Shown: positions 1 to 10,669 of the stretch, piece by piece
Layout: the number at the start of each line of letters is the position of its first letter
Numbering within the stretch: the first letter of the stretch is position 1
Source: Isoetes taiwanensis
Lineage: Eukaryota; Streptophyta; Lycopodiopsida; Isoetales; Isoetaceae
Direction of reading: 5' to 3'
Length of the DNA stretch: 64,000 bases
NCBI GenBank assembly: GCA_021234155.1
Contig: JAJEKV010000002.1
Span: 36,621,107 to 36,685,106, forward strand
The notes under the pieces: generated by a model
Seen by the model: the letters and a program-made list of their open reading frames with translations, nothing else
Database searches by the model: none
What the model was told of the DNA's origin: nothing
Position numbers and translations under genes: made by a program

Positions 1-660
1 TTTCAGTACACAACTGATTTTAGCGGGATCCGTGGTGATGCCTTCTTTACTGACCACATGACCCAACAGAACGCCTGAGGTGACGCAGAAAGTGCACTTC
101 TCAGGATTGAGACTAATGCCAGATTCATCACATTTTTGAAATACAAGCTCCAATTTGTCCAAGTGATCATCCATGGAGCTGTAGGCAAAAAAATCATCTT
201 GGAAGATCTGAAGAAAAGGTTTATCCTTCATAAAGTCTTGAAAGACGGAGAGCATGATGCGCTGAAAGGTTGAAGGAGAGTTTGACAAACCAAAAGGGAC
301 CACCTTGTAGGCAAAAGTGCCCCACGGGGTGGTGAAGGTAGTTTTGAGTTGATCTTCTTGCTTGATAGAAATTTGATTGTACCCAGAAAAACCATCCATG
401 AAAGAGTACATCTCATGACCAGCAACTTCTTCAAGAACCTGGTCAGTGAAGGGAAGCGGAAAGTGATCACGCTCCGTGGCTTGATTGAGTTTTCTGTAGT
501 CCACGCAAACGCGGATCTTACCATTGTGTTTGAGAGCAATGACAATGGGGCTCACCCATTCAGAATGTTTGACCTCATAAATCAGGCCAGCAGCCAAGAG
601 TTTGTCAATTTCAGCCTTGACGCGGTCACGGTAATTGGGGTTGAGCCTATACTGTCGTTG
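1..660 (-). pseudogene. gypsy reverse transcriptase, N-terminal two thirds
   Basis: The same frame continues past the TAG to the window edge without another stop. It shows the ordered RT blocks: RVCVDYRKLNQAT, DHFPLPFTDQ, YSFMDGFSGYNQI, TTFTTPWGTFAYKVVPFGL, and the catalytic box FQDDFFAYS, followed by LNPEKCTFC and LLGHVVSKEGI. Two aspartates of the polymerase site are present. The right end is cut by the window, so thumb, RNase H and integrase cannot be judged. The first 60 to 70 codons are intact apart from the stop just before them. Confidence 0.88.
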
Positions 661-663
661 CTA

Positions 664-2445
664 GATGGGGCGTGCATCAGATTTGGTAGGAATGGTGAGT
701 TCGCCCAACTCTTTTTTGATACCTCGAAGGTCTTTGTAGCTCCAAGCAAAAATATGTTTGAATTTCTTGAACAGCGTCACAGCGCGTGCTTTATAGGTCG
801 GTGGAAGCTGAGCAGCTAAACGGACAGGTTGATTGTTGCCAATGTCCACGATTTGCACTTCTGGAGTTTGAATATGAGGAACAACCTCCGTGTCCTGAAC
901 CTGATGAGCAGGAGGCTGAAGCATGATGGGAGGAGCAGCATTTTGCGTGGTGAAGAAAAGAGGCTGCTGAGCGTCATCAAGCAAGGGTTGCTTCATGACG
1001 GCATGAATATCGACGGTCTCTGAAGAAGAAAGTGGGTCAGAAAAATGATCAAGACGTTGAATGCGATTGCAGGAAGCCAGATAAGGGTCCAAAAGAGCCG
1101 CAACAGCCTGGTCCTGATCGAGCGTCATGTCACCCCAAGGATCTGCATACTCAGGGTAAGAGGAGAGAGGCAGACCCGCTGGAGGAGCTTGAACATGATA
1201 TATATTTTGTGCTTCTTCAGAGTCAGTGTCAGAGATGGAGGGTTCAGCATTCTCAACAGAGATTAATTTGCCAGTTTCCAGATCCATTGTGGCATTGAGA
1301 TGGCCATCGGTGATGACAAGTTGGTCCGTGGCCCAGTAGTGAATACTCTTTGCCTGTCGGAGAAAAGGTCTGCCAACGAGCATTTCATAATCACCAGGAT
1401 CCTCTCCGGCTTTCCAAACTCCAAATTCCAAAGGGAATTTGAGATCGCCAATACTGATATGGAGAAGAGGAGTGACACCTTGAGGACGCGTGATATGGCC
1501 ATTGGCCAACTTGATGTCATAAGGGGCACGATACAATTGTTTGATGCCTAATTGCTTTTGGAGCTTATCAGTGATGAGATTGACAGCACTACCACCATCA
1601 ATTTGAACATGAATGACTTGCTGATTGCCCACCGTGGCATGCACCGTGGGTGTGGAGGTCGCAACAGCTCCTACCAGAACCGTTGGAAGAGGTAACTGAT
1701 CTTTAAGAGCCGGACAGAGTTTCAAAATAGTGGCCAGGCTCAAAGGAATCTTGATCTTGGCGAGTTCCTCTTGAAGTTCCAAAGGAACATGTGAAAAGGG
1801 GTCCGCAGGGTCCAGTGGAGCTGGAGTCTTGGGTAAAGAAGCAGAAACTTCTTTGAGAAGCTCTACCTCAGCAGCAATATTTGGATACGTCTGAGAGCGG
1901 GCACCAGTGGATGATGACGGCTCGGCCTGACGCTGCTGAGCTCGAGTGGTGGCATGAACATTTGCCAATGTGCGACCTTCCGCAGCCTGCATGAGCTTCA
2001 GAATGCTTTGTCTCACCTTAGGCATGACAAGAGGCATGAGTTTGTCAAGATCTGGTGCAAAGTGAACTTTTTTGTCATCCTCATGAGGGATGGTTTCCAC
2101 AGAAAAAGCGGGTTGCGTGTCGTGAGGAATGATAGTCAAAGGGCGTGAAGCCCGAGTGTGGCACGCAACGAGACTAACCCAGTTAGACTGCTGGACGGGA
2201 GGGTTAAGGGCCTGATAAATCTCCTCTTGAGTTTGTTGATCCATAGGATTGGAGGTAGATGCAACTTGCTGTGTTCGCTGTTGTTGAGGCGGCCGTGGTG
2301 GTTTTCGCAAAACAGGACGAGGGCTTTGTTTGCCATTGGCGACCCATAGTTGGTAAGCCGTGAGACGCACTGAAGCGGGTTGATTTGATCCTGGAAGTTG
2401 AACTTGAACTTGAGGAAGTTGAGGGCACGCTGTGGTGGTGTGACC
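664..2445 (-). pseudogene. gypsy pol N-terminal part: aspartic protease
   Basis: This continues in the gag frame after the TGA. A Gln-rich linker leads to a retropepsin-like domain whose active-site segment reads IDGGSAVNLITDKL, with Gly in place of the usual Ser/Thr of DSG/DTG. The flap region is followed by LVGRPFL and the strand around YWATDQLVITDG. The C-terminal end (FKHIFAWSYKDLRGI) is the usual run-in to gypsy reverse transcriptase. A TAG at 661-663 then separates it from the RT. The protease would cut the polyprotein. Confidence 0.85.
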
Positions 2446-3993
2446 TCATTCATGACAATGATAACATTGAGCCTTTGAAGGGTCAAAGGGAGGACGATTG
2501 CCTTGTCCCCGTGGCTGCTGAGATTGCTGCGTTTGTTGATACTGCTGCGGTGGTTGAGACTGATATTGCTGAGGTTGATACGACTGTTGTTGTTGAGGCA
2601 TGGTCTGGACTGGAAAGACCATTTTATTCCGGAAAGGTGTAGGATGAGAACGAGTGCATTCTTCCGTGGCGTGATTGCACATATTGCATCTTTTACAATG
2701 AGGGGGTCCATTGGAGGAGTTGCATTCATTTGCCAGATGACCTTGATATTTACAAATAGTACACCAGATGTGAGCGCGTTGTGGATTTGCTTGTTGAGGC
2801 TGAACAGAGTTCTGGGGAACCATGACGGGGGGCATGAAAGGGAATTCCTGGAGAGCAACACCCCGAGAAGAAACATTGACCGAGTGATTTACCAATTCAA
2901 TGGCCTGCTCCAGAGACTTGGGACGCAAGTATTCTGTCATGAGTCGAATGGCAGGAGGAAGGCCCTGCAGAAACCAGACGAGGATCTGGCTTTGCGTGGG
3001 GTACTCCTGAAGTTTACTGACGAGAATGTGAAGACGGTCCGCAAAATCCCTGGCTGACTCCGTGGGTTCTTGCTGAAGGTCATTGAGTTGCTTGAGGAGT
3101 AATTGATCATCGTCCGTGGTGCCGTAATGAGACAGAAAGGCAGTTTTCATTTCTTGCCAATTCTGTTTCCAGTGACTTTTGTTGGCCATTAACCACTGAT
3201 GAGGGGCGCCTCGTAGCGTGGTCGAAAAGATATAAAATTTGAGTTGTGGTTGCGCACGACCATTCAGAACTGCCAAGGCTTCGAATTCTTCCATATGAGC
3301 TTGAGCACTCTGATCCAAAGGTTTGCCTTTAGTGTTGCCGAAAGTTGGATAAGTCAGCTTCAAATTAGGAGTTGGAGTTGAAGGCGGAACAGACGCATAG
3401 ACAGGTGGATTCGTTGGAGGATATGTTGAAGCATAGAGAGGTGGAACAGTCTGAGACTGAGAGCAAGGGGGTGGAACTGAAAAAACATGTGGTCCAGCGA
3501 AAGCAACATCTGGTGGGGAAGGGCCTTGAGAGCCTGTCTCATTAGGCTCGAGATCAATGGTTTGATAAACAGGAAGAGCATGCTGAAAAGATGGAGAAGA
3601 CTGAAAGTCATGAACGTGGGTAGGGCCAAAAGACACTTGATGGTAGCCCATCCCACCCGGAGGTGAAGAAGGTTGTGATGGAAGAGGGGTGGGACCTGAA
3701 GGGATATTGATATAGGTGCTGTCAGGAGTCTGAAAATAGTGAGGCGTGGGCTGAACAGGGGTATGCTGTGGAGATTGAGGTTGGGAACAATGCCGACAGA
3801 CAGGGGGAGACCCTGGTCGAGAATGAGCACGAGGGGTAGGAGGGGCCGACTGAGCTCGGGAGCGGATACGGCCACCCTCAATGTCATAGGCAGAATCATA
3901 CATATCCCGAACAGCCTCACGTCGTTGATGGCGCTCCAGGCGAGCCGCCGTTTGGCAGAGAAGTTCTTCAGGAGTGAAACCTCGAGCCGACAT
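2446..3993 (-). pseudogene. gypsy gag (capsid-nucleocapsid)
   Basis: Gag forms the virus-like particle and binds the element RNA. A proline/serine/glutamine-rich N-terminal third is followed by a retrotransposon gag core (the APHQWL, TAFLSHY and LNDLQQ segments), then three CX2CX4HX4C knuckles: CTICKYQGHLANEC, CKRCNMCNHATEEC and a last one starting CYHCHE. The frame is open upstream to 4065, but I choose the ATG at 3993 (MSARGF) because the upstream part reads through leader sequence. The last knuckle holds an in-frame TGA between its second cysteine and its histidine. This is either a nonsense mutation or, less likely, a readthrough site. Confidence 0.85.
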
Positions 3994-4115
3994 GATGGAA
4001 GAAAGATCGCAATCCCGCAGCCGGCGGCGGTGTTTTGGGGTCCGGGTTCGAACTCCCGCAACCACGACCCTCCTCGTGGAGGACCCTTGGATCTAACAGG
4101 AGAATCTGGGAGCTA

Positions 4116-4629
4116 TGTCACGCGGGATTTGCAAAAAGAACAAGGAAAAGAGAACAGAAACAAAAAGAGATCAATGAGATCACAATAATGGGAACAACTT
4201 CCTTGATGTCAATGAAGATACATGAGCTCTCACAATCGAGAGAAAACTGAAATGAGACAAGACTCAAAACTCATCTAAAAACTCATGTGCTAACTCTACT
4301 CATATATATAGTACAATGGCCTTTGGCCCAATATAGACAGTCTGACTGATTTCGGTGCCGACTCTTGGAAGAAGGCCTGATTTGCAGGAATGCTGGCGGT
4401 GCCTCTTGAAGCGCCCCAAATCACGGCTTGGCCGACGCGGCGGTGGCGACGGGCCGTCCACTTGTCCGAAGGCCTCTTGGTAGCAGACGCAGGCTTTGAC
4501 TGCGTGGTCTGCTGCTTGGTCTTTTGCTGGGCCTTGGACGACTGACCCGTGCCTGACTGTAGATCCTTGGCCTTGACTTGGTCCGTCGTATGCATGAATA
4601 GTCCTGTACCAGGAGGCACAGGACTAACA
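4116..4629 (-). repeat. probable 5' LTR of the gypsy element
   Basis: In plus-strand reading this stretch begins TGTCACG and ends GACTAACA, giving TG...CA ends. It lies just upstream of gag, and on the element strand a TATA-like TATATATGAG sits near 4305. No second LTR is visible for comparison and no tRNA primer site was recognised after the inner end, so the boundaries are inferred. A 114-codon frame on the minus strand inside it (4296-4640) has no recognisable product. Confidence 0.4.
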
Positions 4630-4636
4630 TCCTTGT

Positions 4637-4747
4637 TCAATTTAGTGGCTAGTCTATTGGATTAGCAATTAAGAGATCTTGTATTCAAGTCTCTAGGGGT
4701 CTGTCATATGTATGGACGTTGCCGCCAATGTGGCATGACATAAAAAT
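4637..4747 (+). mobile_element. tRNA-derived SINE
   Basis: The sequence carries an A-box-like TAGTGGCTAGTCTATTGG (about 4643-4660) and, at the usual spacing, a B-box-like GTATTCAAGTC (4681-4691). These are the split RNA polymerase III promoter of a tRNA gene with its second half decayed. An unrelated body of about 50 bases follows, then an (ATCT)n tail. This is the standard plan of a SINE, which relies on a LINE for its enzymes. No clear target duplication was found, so the ends are approximate. Confidence 0.55.
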
Positions 4748-4884
<137 letters not shown>

Positions 4885-4949
4885 ATTATAAATGAAACCC
4901 CATGCATGCATCCATGTATAGATGGAAAAGACTGCTCAAGACAGATTAC

Positions 4950-6240
4950 TTTTTTTTTTTTTTTGAGTGAATGGGGTTTTTTTCATTAATTATAGAAAAA
5001 GGTACAACAAGGTGAGTGAGCCATAGAGTTGGCTACTCAAAATTAAACATGCAAGCAAAATTAACATAAATAAATGTTGTGCTATATCCATAGCAGTAAA
5101 GTTTGTAATTTTAAGGTAGCAATCAGCCTTGTGAAAGGCTGAGAACCTGCAGTGCTGCAGCTGAGTTGAACCAAAAAGAAATTGAACATTTCTCAAGTAG
5201 ATGTGAGGCAGCATTCTGAAGACAAAATCCTGTAAATCCTGTTGATGCTCATGCAGTAAAGATTTAGTTGAAGATCCAGAGCAAAGGATATGTAGATATA
5301 AGTAAGGCCATAACAGTAAGGTGATGGGAGTACAGTTCAGAGGTTGGGAATTGAAGGGAATTGCTTGGAAATGATATGAGTTAAGGTAGTCGAGGTTGGT
5401 CTGGAAGTTTGGCTGCAGAATTAGAGTGTTCCCATTTCCCCAATTTAGCTCTTGAATCAACCTGTCAGAATTGGTTGAAGACATCAATATGATTAGGGTG
5501 CCATATGCATCTGCCAAGCATCTGTGGTGGTAGTAGCATTCCCTATAGTACTCAAATTGTTGGTCTGTCATACTTTTGTTGTTGCATTCCAGAAACCACC
5601 ACAATTGCACCATTAGGTAGGTGCTTCTGCAGAATTCTATAGCCCAATCAATTTCGTGATTTGGGATATCAGGTATATCAATATCTGTAATGCCCCTTAC
5701 TAGGCCTGCCCACATGTCATCATCTGTGTACGGAATGTCATGAACTAATCTCTGTCCTGGGAAAGGTCTATATTCAGCTGGCTCAACAGACATGCCAATA
5801 TCTCTGCTAAGGCTCATCATGTAATCTAGCAGAAAGACATTCAATGTCAGTAAGAGTAGCATTACAATTTAGTTTAAACAGATGATGAGAGCCTATGAAG
5901 TTATCAATATTGTGGCATTTATTATCCACAGAATCTTTATCTAAATGCATCTGACTAGTTGCAGTCATTTCAATGTCATACATAACCTGTGTTTTTATCC
6001 AGTATATAGATATGTTTTTGCCTCCATAATGACATCTGTTTCTATGCTTCCATACATTCCATAACGCAATAAAACATAGAGAATTTATAAAAGCTTCATC
6101 ATTCATCATAAAATCCAACAAGGTAGCAGGGCATTGAATGTTGAAAGTATTTTCAAACCATAACCAGAATGAAGTAAGGTTGACACACCCAAAGATGTGC
6201 TCAAGAGTTTCCACATAACCACAGCCATTATTCTTGATAC
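4950..6240 (-). mobile_element. 5'-truncated LINE remnant with poly(A)
   Basis: On the minus strand the frame ending at 5807 contains a reverse-transcriptase zinc-binding-like segment (VETLEHIFGC, then WLWF, then FIALWNVWKHRNRCHY), typical of the C-terminal end of plant LINE ORF2. A second open frame (5862-4990, 290 codons, overlapping in another phase) follows and has no recognisable domain. Twenty-five bases after its stop comes a run of 15 A on the minus strand (plus-strand T at 4950-4964), as expected for a retroposed 3' end. The upstream reverse transcriptase and endonuclease are missing. The left part abuts the phosphatase-like exon near 6240, so insertion into that gene is likely; I could not find a target duplication. 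Confidence 0.55.
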
Positions 6241-8380
6241 CAAGTTCGTCCATCATGTTACTCAAGTGTTTGATGAAGATAGGCTTGCCTGTTGGATCCT
6301 TGGGATTAGTGAACTTCACATATTTGTTCTGATCCCAAAGTCAACCAATGTCTACGCATTTCCCCCAGTGCCTCCAAAGTATCCTTGATGTTCCTTAGTT
6401 CCATGGATGACCAAATACCAACTCGAAATAACCTGAATGCCTCATCTAGCATCTCCTTCAAGTGCGGCCGTGGATAGATCCACTTGGTGTTTGATTGTAC
6501 TGGTTTCTGATGAAACTGATCTCTAGCCACTTTATTTTTCGAAAAAGTCTTGCAAAGGACTCCGTTTAGGTCGAACACCACAACCTTCTTAGAAACGCAA
6601 TGCAAGCTGAAACATCAAACATGTATCTGGTCAGCAAGATACGATCACAAAACAATACAAACGTGCCAAGCGTGATTTGAGTTAGTCTTAACCAAATAGC
6701 GCTCGGCGTGATTTGGTTTGACAACGAAAAATAAAGCACGCTTGGCGCGATTTAATTCAAAGGTAATATAAATTAAATCACGCGTGACGCGATTTGGTAG
6801 GCAAGGCCATACCTAGCATCTTCAGTTTCGCTGCCGTCATCGGCGTCATTCTTCCCTTCGCCACCCTTAATAATCTCCGTGCTCTTCTGACTGTTAGAAT
6901 TGTTATTTTCTATTAGTTCCCCTACGTCCTTCACAACTGACATTATTTTAGTATTCATTTGGCAAACCTGAGAATCACTAGAGTCGCCTTGGTTGCCTTC
7001 ACTTTCGGTTGGCCTATCAATTAGATCCTTGTTAACCTGTTAATCTACTCTATTGTTGCTTGCACCACCCTGAAGGGAGGCAAGGATATTCCCTAAGTTC
7101 GCCTTCATCACATTACTTCGAGCAGCCAGTTTAGCAGCCATTTGGTCATTGCTTTCCTTATGAGGCTGCGTATTACTAGTTCCCTCACCAGAACCATCGT
7201 CCACTTTTGAATTGGACAAGTCTACGAGACTTTTGATTGCTGAAGATTTCAGGTTGCCATAAGGGCCTTTAGGAGATTTGGCAAGCACATGCATGAGGAA
7301 TGGTTCAAGAAAGTCTTTGGCCTGCTCATCACTCACAAAGCAGTGACATCTTCTAACACCCATAAGAGCCTCTCGGGCAATATAACCTCCAACATGAAGC
7401 TCCAAGCAGGTTGTATCAATTGGAGCAAATGCCTCGACGAGGTAAGCAGCCATAGACAGGGGAAATATATTTTTATTTAAGGGGCCTTTCTCCTTAGTTT
7501 GTAGCTCGTACTTGATTTCACCACTTAGGAGGGGGTCCCGATCCTCATCCTCTTCTAACTCATCCTGTTCTGACTGATCCTGATCCGTATGATAGAATAT
7601 AGTTCTTAAGTCTGGATCATCTAGAAGAAAACATTCCCATGCACTGCTATTGTCACCCTTGGCCTTAGCAATATCATATTCCTCGTCTGACAGCATGGCT
7701 ATCATAATAAAGATCACATGTGCCATCTTCCGTTCTGTTCGCAACTCATTATCCTTAACATCATATATTAGGCATCCCTCCCTAATAACTTTGAGACACT
7801 CCAGATCATGAGCAGCGGATAGTGCATGCAGATGTGACTCACCTGAAGGACAAACGATGACAATAGTGAAGGACCTCTCAGTTGTCAATCCTATACAGCT
7901 GGTAAAGAAGCTACTGTAGTCCTTCTGGTTCATGCCTATATCTCCTCTCCCACCCCTGCTGTCCAACATAAAGAGTGATATATTTTTAAGGCAAGAAGTT
8001 GATTCTGGCAAGAGACCTTTGTACCCAATGGAGACTGAATACTGGACAATGTCTTCTTCTCCAGTAATCTTCTTCACAAGGGCCACTTTTCTTCGCAACT
8101 CGGCCAGTACCTTAGGGGGTAGAGTCTCCTTATGTTTTGCATTTTTAGCCTTCCAATTCTTTAGGAAGTCCTTTGACCAGAATACAAACTTCTTGATGTC
8201 ATCATTACTGACCTTGTATTTGTCCAGCAATCCAATTTCAGATAATGCCACATCCCCCGATAGCCTTTGTAACTCAGCTCCTACAGCTGACTTCATTGTA
8301 CGTACATCCTTCATGGGTCTAAGCATGAAACTGGGGTACAGTTTCGCGTCCGCCAAGCACCCCACCAGCATAGCACCCAT
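6240..8380 (-). pseudogene. DNA methyltransferase-like region joined to NIF/FCP1-like phosphatase domain
   Basis: Exon 1 runs 8380-6813. Residues about 100-360 resemble a permuted beta-class N4/N6 methyltransferase: a catalytic-block position (LFMLDSRGG), then FPLSMAAYLVEAFAPIDTTC and LELHVGGYIAREALMGVRRC where families have the VLDxFxGxG motif and AALxxGR. The key residues are degenerate. An in-frame TAA (7040-7042) is followed by an open acidic linker. The intron is 6607-6812, and the splice keeps frame (phase 2). Exon 2 codes for KKVVVFDLNGVLC and YPRPHLKEMLDEAFRLFRVGIWSSMELRNI, a plant-type HAD/NIF phosphatase domain. A frameshift near 6340 precedes LWDQNKYVKF. The C-terminal part is lost at the LINE. 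Domain fusion, stop and frameshift are seen directly; the methyltransferase call is inference from pattern. Confidence 0.55.
6607..6812 (-). other. intron holding four copies of the CACGCCWGGCGTG-like palindrome
   Basis: GT at 6812 (context CTAG/GTATGG) and AG at 6607 (TTTCAG/CTTG) join two coding frames exactly. Inside are palindrome relatives at 6662-6674, 6698-6710, 6737-6749 and 6779-6791, spaced 36 to 42 bases. The same family forms the array in the introns of the broken gene at 42.7-45.3 kb. Confidence 0.7.
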
Positions 8381-8838
8381 ATGTTTTTTAGTGACATTTT
8401 GAAGGAATCATTTTCTTCATCGAAGAAAATGAAGTGTGCCTCAAATTTTCGCGCGCAGGCAATGGCAGGGCGATGATGGCTCCGACTTGAATGATTTGCA
8501 ATGGCAGGCCAATGCATGAGTCTAGTGGCCGGCCTAAACCAAACAGATACGCTGCTTCCGACGAAGGTGCTTTCCCATTTCGTTTTTGAATTTTTTTTTT
8601 CCGGGTCAGTGTTACAGTTTTGAGAGTTTTATGCCTGGTTAGAGGTCGATGGTTTTTGTAGGAAGACATGTTGCAATGCATAGCCACCTCCTCGGCATTG
8701 TAGTATAAATATTGTCCTTCCTTGCTTTGAAGAATAAACAAGGTCTTTTGAAAGTCAGTCGTGCTTTATCTTGAAAGATGAAATTGTCAATTCCACATTT
8801 TGTAGATCGGCTCTTTATGCTATTCCTGGCCTTTGCAG
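8381..8838. other. divergent intergenic region between the methyltransferase-like gene and the RING-like gene
   Basis: The two genes point away from each other, so this 0.45 kb would hold both promoters and any first exon of the RING-like gene. I see no convincing domain in its small frames. An acceptor-like CCTTTGCAG at 8830-8838 shows that at least one upstream exon of the plus-strand gene should exist. Confidence 0.4.
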
Positions 8839-10466
8839 GTACCTGATGGGAAGGACTGGCGACCATATCTAGAGGAAGCTCAGGAGCTACAGGGTGTAAG
8901 TTTCAAAACCATTGCATCCTATATTTCTAATGTTATTCTTTTTCTTCCCATCTTTATGAAGGTTTTTAGTTTTTGTGTTTTTGTCTTAGTGATCAAGAAG
9001 AATGAGTTCTTTTTTTTAGATGAAATAGTTGGTTGTTATTAGTTAATTATAGTTATTTCATGGTAGCAAGCATGCACGCATTTAGAACCAGCTTTTTACA
9101 ATAGTTTGATATGGCAAATTTCAGTTGGGCTCTTAATTAGTGGATTGTAGTACATTTTCAACTTGCATTTCATCTCTGCTTGTCAGTGTTGTGGCTTACT
9201 AATACGGACTTCTACTTTATGGTTTAATCAGAAAGCAGAGATGAAGCTTGCAACATCCATATCAGATTTTTATGCCTGTAGAGGTTTGTCAAATGAGGGC
9301 AGGGATCCGAGTTCCATAACTTGGGATGACTGCACCAAAGCAGATTTCTTATCAGTCTGGAGGACTGACGTGAAGGACAACAAAATTAAATTGCATCAGA
9401 TTAGGCCAGACTTCCATGATGAATTGCAGGAGTTGGTGAAGCAAATTTATCAGTTTGGCCTGAAAAACAAAGAAGCCAGAACTAATTTCGCGAGGGCATT
9501 TGCTTGGCAACATACAACGAGAGCTCTTTCTAATCCTGATGCATTTAAGGTTAATTGGGCTAGATTTGCCTTTGATAGCTTACAAATCTCGAAAAGAAAT
9601 AGTAAGAAGAGAAGCAGCAGGGAAGAAATGTTGTTATCGAACGTGGCTACTGCAATCTCAACTTTAGAAGATGAAAATGACAAACTGAAAGCTGAAATTA
9701 TAGCTTATGAGCAGGAACTGAAGGGAAAGGAAAGGTTGCTGGAGAATACCATCGGCATGCTAGCTGGATTTCAAATGGCAGCAGAATCCATTTCTAAGAA
9801 AATTGAGGATGCTAAAGGCAAATACACTGCTTTGAAAGAATTATCTCCGGAAGAAACAACCGCTTTGGAATATCTTAGTCAAGAAGAAGATTTATTAGGA
9901 CTGTCTTTGTTAACAATTCTGAAGAACAAAGATGCGGCTGATAACAGGGCAGACATTGAATATGAGATTAACAAAATAAATTTGAACCTTGATGTCACTA
10001 GAGAAGCAAGGGCAGACTTGGAATCTAGATTGCAAAATCTAAAGCATCTTAGGGATGCTTTTACGATGACAACGCTAATTAGACCAAGTGCTGGAAATTG
10101 GCTTGTCCTAGATAGGGACGCAGGATGTGCAGTGTGTGGTTTCAGTTTTAGTGTGAATTTCGAAATGCATGTTAAGTTGCATTATGGACACAAGTTCCAC
10201 ATATTCTGCTTCCAGCTTTGTATGGAAAATATGCATTGTTTAGTTTGCAGAGGGGAGTTACCCGGTGATCTTTACCAAGAGTTAGGTTACATGCAGTTTG
10301 TAGGCGAGAAGGAACCTGAAGACAATAGTAAAGATTCTAGTGACGAGGGCTCTATTGGTGAAGATAGATCTATGGGTGAAGATGAGGATAACTTCGTCAT
10401 ATCAACACCTAAAAAACTGAAAGACTAGAAGGTCGCTAACAAGGGCCATGGCTTCTCCAACAAAAG
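8839..10466 (+). CDS. coiled-coil protein with RING-H2-like finger, exons 2-3
   Basis: Exon 8839-8895 (19 codons, VPDGKDWRPYLEEAQELQG), intron 8896-9231 (GTAAGT...TTAATCAG), then a long exon from 9232 that is open to a TAG at 10426-10428. A GT donor follows at 10467. The protein has an N-terminal alpha-helical part, a Lys/Arg patch (SKRNSKKRSSREE), a coiled coil of roughly 130 residues, then CAVCGF, LHYGHKFHIFC and CLVCRGELP, spaced like a RING-H2 finger with one ligand unclear. An acidic tail ends the exon. RING fingers usually make E3 ubiquitin ligases; that role is inferred. The family is not recognised. The TAG could be the true stop, or a nonsense codon before the downstream exons. Confidence 0.6.
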
Positions 10467-10552
10467 GTTTGTTTGCCATTTTAGGTCTTCAATTCATTTC
10501 TGTCATTTCAGGTCCTAAAGTAATGTACGAATTGAATTGTGCTTGTTATTAG

Positions 10553-10636
10553 AGGCAAGCAAGGAAACTTGCATGAGAGAAGAGGTTGTCAAAACGGGGT
10601 CTGAACAGAATGTGCATGTACAGATTGATGCTGCAG
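10553..10636 (+). CDS. possible further exon of the RING-like gene
   Basis: Acceptor TTATTAG at 10552 and donor CTGCAG/GTAAAC at 10636. One frame is open across it (ASKETCMREEVVKTG, then QNVHVQIDAA) and joins in phase to the next exon in its undamaged form (GCT GGA AAG across the splice). The join back to the previous exon does not keep that frame in any obvious way, so the connection upstream is uncertain. Confidence 0.45.
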
Positions 10637-10669
10637 GTAAACATCTTAGCACAATGAGTTGTAACTTCA

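Larger units (their letters stand above)
1..4629 (-). mobile_element. Ty3/gypsy LTR retrotransposon, cut by left window edge
   Basis: Minus-strand element with a probable 5' LTR at the right, then gag, protease and the first part of reverse transcriptase; RNase H, integrase and the 3' LTR lie outside the window. One reading frame runs from gag into reverse transcriptase and is broken by a TGA at 2446-2448 and a TAG at 661-663. The order gag-protease-RT with an FQDD polymerase motif is that of Ty3/gypsy. The protease DGG triplet occurs in some plant lineages of this superfamily, but I do not assign a lineage. The copy is probably dead unless both stops are suppressed. Confidence 0.9.

Noticed and set aside
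4029-4062. TGGTTGCGGGAGTTCGAAC as a primer-binding site for the gypsy element
   Set aside because: It resembles a tRNA T-arm complement, but spacing from T-loop to CCA is too short for a real tRNA 3' end, and no LTR end lies directly before it.
4296-4640. 114-codon minus-strand frame upstream of gag
   Set aside because: It lies within the probable LTR and has a low-complexity Lys/Gln/Thr composition with no domain.
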